A stretch of 64,000 bases of DNA. Source: Epiperipatus broadwayi (lineage: Eukaryota > Onychophora > Udeonychophora > Euonychophora > Peripatidae). Location: contig JAQFVV010012536.1 of the NCBI GenBank assembly GCA_028023455.1, forward strand, positions 124,001 through 188,000. Reading direction: 5' to 3'. Both the position numbers and the translations under genes were made by a program. Below, piece after piece: positions 58,479 through 64,000 of the stretch (position 1 is its first letter; each line of letters starts with the position of its first letter). The notes beneath the pieces were generated by a model. It was not told where the DNA came from. It did no database searches and saw only the letters and a program-made list of their open reading frames with translations.

Positions 58479-58491
58479 AAATATAAAATTA

Positions 58492-59409
58492 CACAGACTA
58501 AATTCTCCATACAGTAGCGCCACTCAGTGCAAGCCAGAGTAATCATCTATGGATGCAGAAAGGTTTATATAAAATTCCTATCTAGGGCCTACTCATCCAA
58601 TATCCCCAGATTAGTTTTTAGCTTGTAGTTTTCATCCATGAGCAGTCTGGGATCTGAGAACACTGCATCTAGATCTTAGGATGTAATGCACTCCTTCAGC
58701 AGTCACCTTTTATTTTATTAGTGAACTATAAATCCTTGAGTCCAAAATGAAGACACAATAATGTTTTCAGTTCAGTCCAAGCTCGTTAGCTTGTATAGTC
58801 GTATAGATCTGAACTCAGTTAAGCATCCATACTTTTTGGTGTCTGTTTTTTTAATAACCACAGTAACCATAATCTTATTGGGCAGGATTGGTATTAAACT
58901 ACTAAACATCACATGATCATCATTTTTTATGCTAACACAAGCTGTTTACACAGAGATTAAACTCTCCATACAGTAATGCCACACACTGCAAGCCAGTGAA
59001 CCAAAGACACCAAAAAGTATGAATGCTGAACTGTGTTCAGATATATATGACTATTCAAGCTAATGAGCTTGAAATAAAAACATTATTGTGTTTTTATTTT
59101 GGACTCAAAGCTTTATTGTTAGCTAATAAGGTAAAAGGTGGCCGCTGGAGGGTTGCATTAGATCCTAAGATCTAGGTACAGTGCTCTCTGATTCAAGACT
59201 CTTCACTGGTAAAATCCACAAGCTAGAAACTAGTCTGGTGATATTGGATGAGTTGACACTAGATAGGGATTTTATGCACAAGCCTTCTGGCATCTATTGA
59301 TTACTCTGGCTTGCACTGAGTGGCGCTTCTATATGGAAAGTTTAGCCTATGTGTAAACAGTTTGTGGAAGCATAAAGAATGGTGATCATGTGATGTTTAG
59401 TGATTGAGT
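58492..59409. mobile_element. Family A copy 13: 918 bp dimer
   Basis: An exact 13 bp direct repeat, AAATATAAAATTA, at 58479-58491 and 59410-59422 bounds the whole. It contains a half in one orientation (58492-58888), then an internal copy of the normally terminal ACTAAACATCACATGATCA sequence at about 58900, then a second half ending in the terminal sequence in inverted form near 59400. Two family units have thus been inserted as one piece. Confidence 0.85.
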
Positions 59410-59422
59410 AAATATAAAATTA

Positions 59423-60114
59423 ATATTGTATTTTATTGAGCACTGCTTTAATTATTTTAATATTTGGCTTTTATATAAATATAATGCTTAGATTTGGTAA
59501 AATCATGCTAAGATTAAACTATTAAATTGCAAGTATAAAAATATGTATAATAATTATTAATAAATTTTCACGCATATGTATTTTATCTAATAATGTAATT
59601 TTGTTTATAAGCATGATAGAGAAATATTAACTTTGATAAAAACATTTTATTCTTTTACATTTTAATACACCGAGGCCTCAATATGTCTGCCTTATTTATT
59701 CCAAAACCCCTTTCCGTGCTTCTCTCTGCACAGATCGTATGAGGGATAATAGATCATATTTTGTAAGAAACTATGATTAAAATACAATATGAATTTCTCA
59801 CTGTATTGTGCAGTGTACTTTCAACACACATACATGCATATATATACAACATATATGTATTTAATGTGGGTAGCTACTTATGTTCAATTAAGATTATGGT
59901 ATAAACAAAATTTTAAAGTTAATATTATTATTAGTAATAAAATGAGAGAGAACATTATAGCTTTACAGTATATGTGTTTTCTTATTTTATTGAAAATATA
60001 ATTTACAACTTATTATACTATTTTTTTTTTTTAAAAAAAAAGTAAAATGGACAGTAAATGGCTGACTATACAAAAATTAAGCTTTACGATGCAATAGAAT
60101 AATATCGAGAAATA
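59423..60114. other. AT-rich spacer, nothing recognised
   Basis: The frame 59789-60001 is random in composition. Confidence 0.5.
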
Positions 60115-60133
60115 TTTTACCAGTTCATATCTT

Positions 60134-61008
60134 AAATATAAGGATTTGAACTCAGACTTTCAAGCCATTTCAACCATTCACACTATCTCATACTACCGAT
60201 ATACATGACCACACATATGGAGAAAAGATAAATAATCACTAATATAGGTATTTCATGCTGAATCAGTACTCATCAGTTGGTCTAGATTATCATCTCCCAT
60301 GTGTATATAAATCAGTGCTCAGTTTATATTAAGATAGCAAATCCTTATACTTCAATGGACAGGCTTTAATCTACTCCAACCTCCAACTCTTCAGCCATCA
60401 ATACCATTGAAAATCTGATGATAAAATTCCCAAATCCCATGCTGAATGCTAATATTGTTATAATGCCCATGTTGACCTCAAGTCACTCTGACCCCTCATG
60501 TATAGGACAGTATTTATTTAAATACATAGAATAGGAATAGGCAGAATACAGGCTTAACATGTGAGATTTGAAATACCAGGAACTCTTATATCTGGAACCC
60601 AATTGTAAATATAGGGGATTTGAACATGAGCATGATAACAATATTGGCATCAGCATGGGATCTGGAAATCCTATCTATCAGATTTTCAATGGTATGGGTG
60701 GCTGAAGAGTTGGAGGTTGCAATAAATTGAAGCTTGTCTACTGAAGTATAAGGATTTGCTATCTTAATATAAACTTAGCACTGATTGTATATTGGTATGG
60801 GAGATGTTAATCTGGACCAATTGATGAGTGCTGGCTCAGCTCAGCATGAAATACATATATTGGTGATTATTTACATTTTCCGCATGTGTGTGGTCATGTG
60901 TATCAGTGGTATGAGATAGTGTGGATGGTTGAAGTGGCTTGAAAGTCTGAGTTCAAATCCCCTAATTCACAATTGGGCTCCAAGTATAAGAGTGTCTGGA
61001 ATTTCAAA
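60134..61008. mobile_element. Family E retroposon copy 5: large palindrome
   Basis: The left arm (about 60140-60420) and right arm (about 60655-60965) pair. The sequence at about 60570-60620 is a further inverted copy of the right terminal part (about 60955-61008, CACAATTGGGCTCC and complement), so the 3' end of one unit is present internally. A direct repeat of about 18 bp, TTTTACCAGTTCATATCTT with one C missing in the right copy, lies at 60115-60133 and 61009-61026. Confidence 0.85.
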
Positions 61009-61026
61009 TTTTACAGTTCATATCTT

Positions 61027-62310
61027 CTAACCATAAATTCAATGCCTCACCAAAAGTAGTTATAATTTTAGTCCTGTCAGGAGCACAAACAACCATGACA
61101 TGAACATGATTTTATTTTTTCATTATTTCTGTAATGGACAATTCATTTTTAAATATACAACTGACTTTTGAATATGATTTTTTTTTACACTATAAATCAA
61201 TAACTTTCATTTTATTGTTTCATAGCAAAAATACAAATTATCTTAAATTAGGTTCAGAAAATATATTATCAAATAAAATATTGTACTGCATCAAATTTTT
61301 TTTCCAGGGTTGGGAAAGAAAAAACCCCATACTTTCAATGTATATAACACAAAGAAAGTGTAGTTGGTAAACAAAATGACCTTAGAATTAACAAAAGCAT
61401 TGTGAGATGAAAACATGGCTGCTAACATACTTTTTGCAATAAATACTTATAAAATATATTACATTTAGGAAAGTTAATGTTTAGTTTTTTATTTTTGAAT
61501 AGATTATAATTTAAAGTAGTATATATTTATACAATGTGTGTTGCCACATCACTGCATATAAAAATATTCTGTCTATTTCACATGTTTATGAAAATATTTG
61601 GAGATCGCATGATCAGCAAGAAGTCCAAACAATACTCATTCTTAATTCTGTAGGAGTTTATATAATAACATTTAAGTTATTCTTTCAAAAAAATAGTGTT
61701 TTGATTCAATACTTCTCTAGGGAAATTGTTCACATTACATTGGGTTACTAAAAGTCTGTTATCTTTTTCAACTTAAGTTTGCTTACACATGTTGAACATA
61801 AAACTCATTTATGAGTGAAAACTATTTGCTAAATACTAGTTACTTTACCTGTAAATATATGTTGAATTATTTCCATCGTCAATATTATTTGGTAAATGCA
61901 TTTGTAATAAAAGTCAAACTTTATCTAAACTTTTAAATGGCTTCAATTATCAGTAGCTGTGCATAGGTTTGTATTAACACAAATGCTTTAAGTGATCTTT
62001 TCTCTTCTCATCTATATATATATATATATTCACGCTTGCAAGCTGAATAGAAACTGTTTCTTAAACGCTCAGAGTTTGTGTTTTAGATCTAGTTTCTTAA
62101 TCCTGTCCTTCACTGACGATAGCAAATAGCTTGAAATCATGATATGAAGGTGGAAATTAAGTTAGAGATAGTGAAATACTCGCTCTGACGTTTATGTAAA
62201 CAAACGCTTGAAGGTGTTTTTGGTATAACGCCATCTATAGTCATAAATACAAGCGTATGCAAGTTTTTAACTTGCATTTTTTGTTTTTCATATATATATA
62301 TTGATTGTAT
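61027..62310. other. AT-rich stretch without recognised features
   Basis: Frames 61134-61370 and 61536-61751 are random. A small palindrome, TGCAAGTTTTTAACTTGCA, is at about 62259-62277. Confidence 0.5.
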
Positions 62311-62314
62311 AACA

Positions 62315-62405
62315 CCAGTGACAGTACTAGCATGGAAATCAAATGTGGAACATTTACAATCACAGTACTGAATTCAATATGACCCTCTAACCAAGTAGTC
62401 TATTC
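62315..62405 (-). mobile_element. SINE family B head, copy 3
   Basis: On the minus strand the head reads GAATAGACTACTTGGTTAGA (A-box region) and, near 62330-62345, ATTTGATTTCCATGC (decayed B box), followed by the CTAGTACTGTCACTGG block shared with copy 2. The body is missing or diverged. Confidence 0.6.
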
Positions 62406-62680
62406 TGTCAAAAATTAGAGCATCTTTTTAAATTCAGTTTTCACCAGTCTAAATGTTCCATGTTGAATTCTTATGCTTGCTTTCAATACTTCTCTAATAA
62501 ATAAGCATCTAAAGATATTTAGAATTTTATAAAAATCAATAAAAAATAAATTCTTTGTTACAAACAAATAATAGAACTAATGAAAGCAATAATGACATAC
62601 ATTCTTTTTACTGAGATGAGACAAACTACACGGAAAAAATATAAAATAATTCTAAACAGGCAATTTAGGATGATTTGAAT

Positions 62681-63063
62681 TAAGCCATCAAACATTAATA
62701 ACTGTTCTTTATGCTTACACAAGCTGTTTACACACAGACAAAATTCTCCATACAGTAGTGCCAATCAGTGCAAGTCAGAGTGATTAATGGATGCAGGAAT
62801 GTTTGCACATAAAATCCTTATCTAGTGCCTATCTCTAGACCGGTTTCTAGCCTATGGCTTTCATCAGTGAGGAATCTTGGATCTGAGAGCACTGCACTTA
62901 GATCTTAGGATCTAATGCAACCCAATAGCAGCCATCTTTTACTTTTTTAGCTATCAGTCTAGAAACTGGTCTGGGAATCTTGGATGAGTAGGCACTAGAT
63001 AGGGATTTTATGCACAAATCTTCCTGCATCCATTGATTACTCTGGCTTGTATTGAGTGGTGTC
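62681..63063 (+). mobile_element. Family A copy 14
   Basis: An exact 11 bp direct repeat, ATGATTTGAAT, at 62670-62680 and 63064-63074 flanks it. Foldback with a small centre near 62945. It shares the ACACAAGCTGTTTACAC subterminal variant with the dimer at 58492-59409, so these two form a subfamily. Minus-strand frames 62558-62764 and 62898-63101 are shadows. Confidence 0.85.
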
Positions 63064-63179
63064 ATGATTTGAATATTAAAATTCTGTAAAATAGTGCACA
63101 AAAGTAATAAAATGAAAGCAAAATAGCAATCTATTGGTAAGTAAAAAAGGATATAAATATAAAAAAATAATATATATAT

Positions 63180-63630
63180 ATTTAAATAATGCTTTTATGT
63201 AAACAATCGTAGCCAACTAAAAAGTAGAAAAATAACGAAGTAAAAAGTACACTAAGTTGAATTGGTAAAATGTAAAATCTATATCTCAGCTATTTTGCCA
63301 TTCTTGGAAAAGATCAGAGATCTTAAAAATCTACACTTGTTATAAAACAATTGGAAATTGCAGAAATATTCTAATTTTAAAAAGGCATTTGAGATTCAAA
63401 TAAATCATAAAAATGAAGAAGGCCTCAAATGCGTCTATGAAATGACAATTTTCCTATAGTTTCCAATGTTTTATAACAAGTCTACATTCTTAAGACATCT
63501 GATAGTTTCCAAGAATGGCAAATTAGCCTAAATTTAGTTTTTTCTCCTTTTTAATCAGATTTTATTGTTAATTTCCTACCTTTTAGTCGGCTAGTAGTGC
63601 TGTTTACACAAGAAGCATTATTTAAAAACT
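63180..63630. repeat. Foldback N, about 210 bp arms
   Basis: The left arm (about 63180-63405) pairs with the right arm (about 63410-63625), including TTTGCCATTCTTGGAA, ACTTGTTATAAAACA and ATTTAAATAATGCTT. The arms differ by about a tenth and one internal stretch does not pair. No other copy in the window. Confidence 0.8.
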
Positions 63631-64000
63631 TTTTTTTTACATATTAATTGGGTAAAACTAAAAAAAAAAATCTCAGCTGGAGCAACATTCAAAAATGTGA
63701 ACATACAGACACATGCATAGACAGGGCAAGTTAATAAAAAAGCATTTATACTAACTTGACATTGCACAAAAATGTTTTAGCACTGAAAAGAAAACCCAAT
63801 TACTGTAAAGTGAAATGATGCATATTACAATGAAAAAATGAGACACTCAATTAAATCTAAAAAATGAAATCATTATAAAGATTTAAGAGATGTAGGTGGA
63901 CAGAGAAATTGCTCACAATGTAATATACAAAATGCTATGTGATAAAAATATACGAAGATGACTGGAAATATATAACACTATATTGTTATTTAGAAAACTT
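63631..64000. other. AT-rich right edge, nothing recognised
   Basis: No coding or repeat signal was identified before the window ends. Confidence 0.5.

Noticed and set aside
58896-59405. Separate insertion of a second family A element
   Set aside because: The exact 13 bp direct repeat lies outside both halves (58479 and 59410), so the two halves were treated as one insertion.

Overview
This window is very AT-rich eukaryotic DNA, by eye roughly three quarters A+T. No intact host gene is recognisable. Decayed APE-type LINEs related to RTE, a possible Penelope-like remnant, several tRNA-derived SINE families, long microsatellites and foldback repeats point to an animal, most likely an invertebrate. 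The sequence does not name the species. All comparisons were made by eye, without alignment software.

Layout. Positions 1-1510 hold a decayed minus-strand LINE. 1625-2898, 4410-5058, 13168-15460, 42652-43830 and 60134-61008 are copies of one palindromic or tandem retroposon (family E), each flanked by an 11-19 bp target-site duplication (TSD). 5959-8883 is a 2.9 kb element with about 180 bp inverted ends, a 14 bp TSD and decayed coding fragments. 13537-15229 is a 1.7 kb DNA transposon nested inside the family E copy. 16605-16802 is a (TTA)n microsatellite. 16995-17960, 22050-22850, 24818-25700 and 54640-55600 are family G. 19540-20424 contains two head-to-tail LINE 3' ends. Between 18 and 63 kb lie 14 copies of a second palindromic retroposon (family A). 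Seven copies of a short tRNA-like SINE (family D) are scattered from 10 to 54 kb. 45280-48020 is a decayed but nearly full-length LINE and 50034-50703 its best preserved relative. Three short stretches with coding character (35813-36190, 40854-41147, 7785-8127) have no assigned function.

The main unexplained signal is that two unrelated palindromic families, A and E, and probably the large element M, are bounded by direct repeats of 10-19 bp. Foldback elements and MITEs moved by a transposase normally leave 2-11 bp of fixed length. Long TSDs of variable length are typical of target-primed reverse transcription by LINEs. The window may therefore record insertion of snap-back (inverted-dimer) RNAs or cDNAs by LINE machinery, possibly the RTE-like LINEs seen here. 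There is no operon or pathway. The elements relate to each other by nesting (A inside H, K, SINE B and an unnamed palindrome; a DNA transposon inside E; LINE and SINE pieces inside a 1.8 kb inverted repeat), which gives a relative insertion order.
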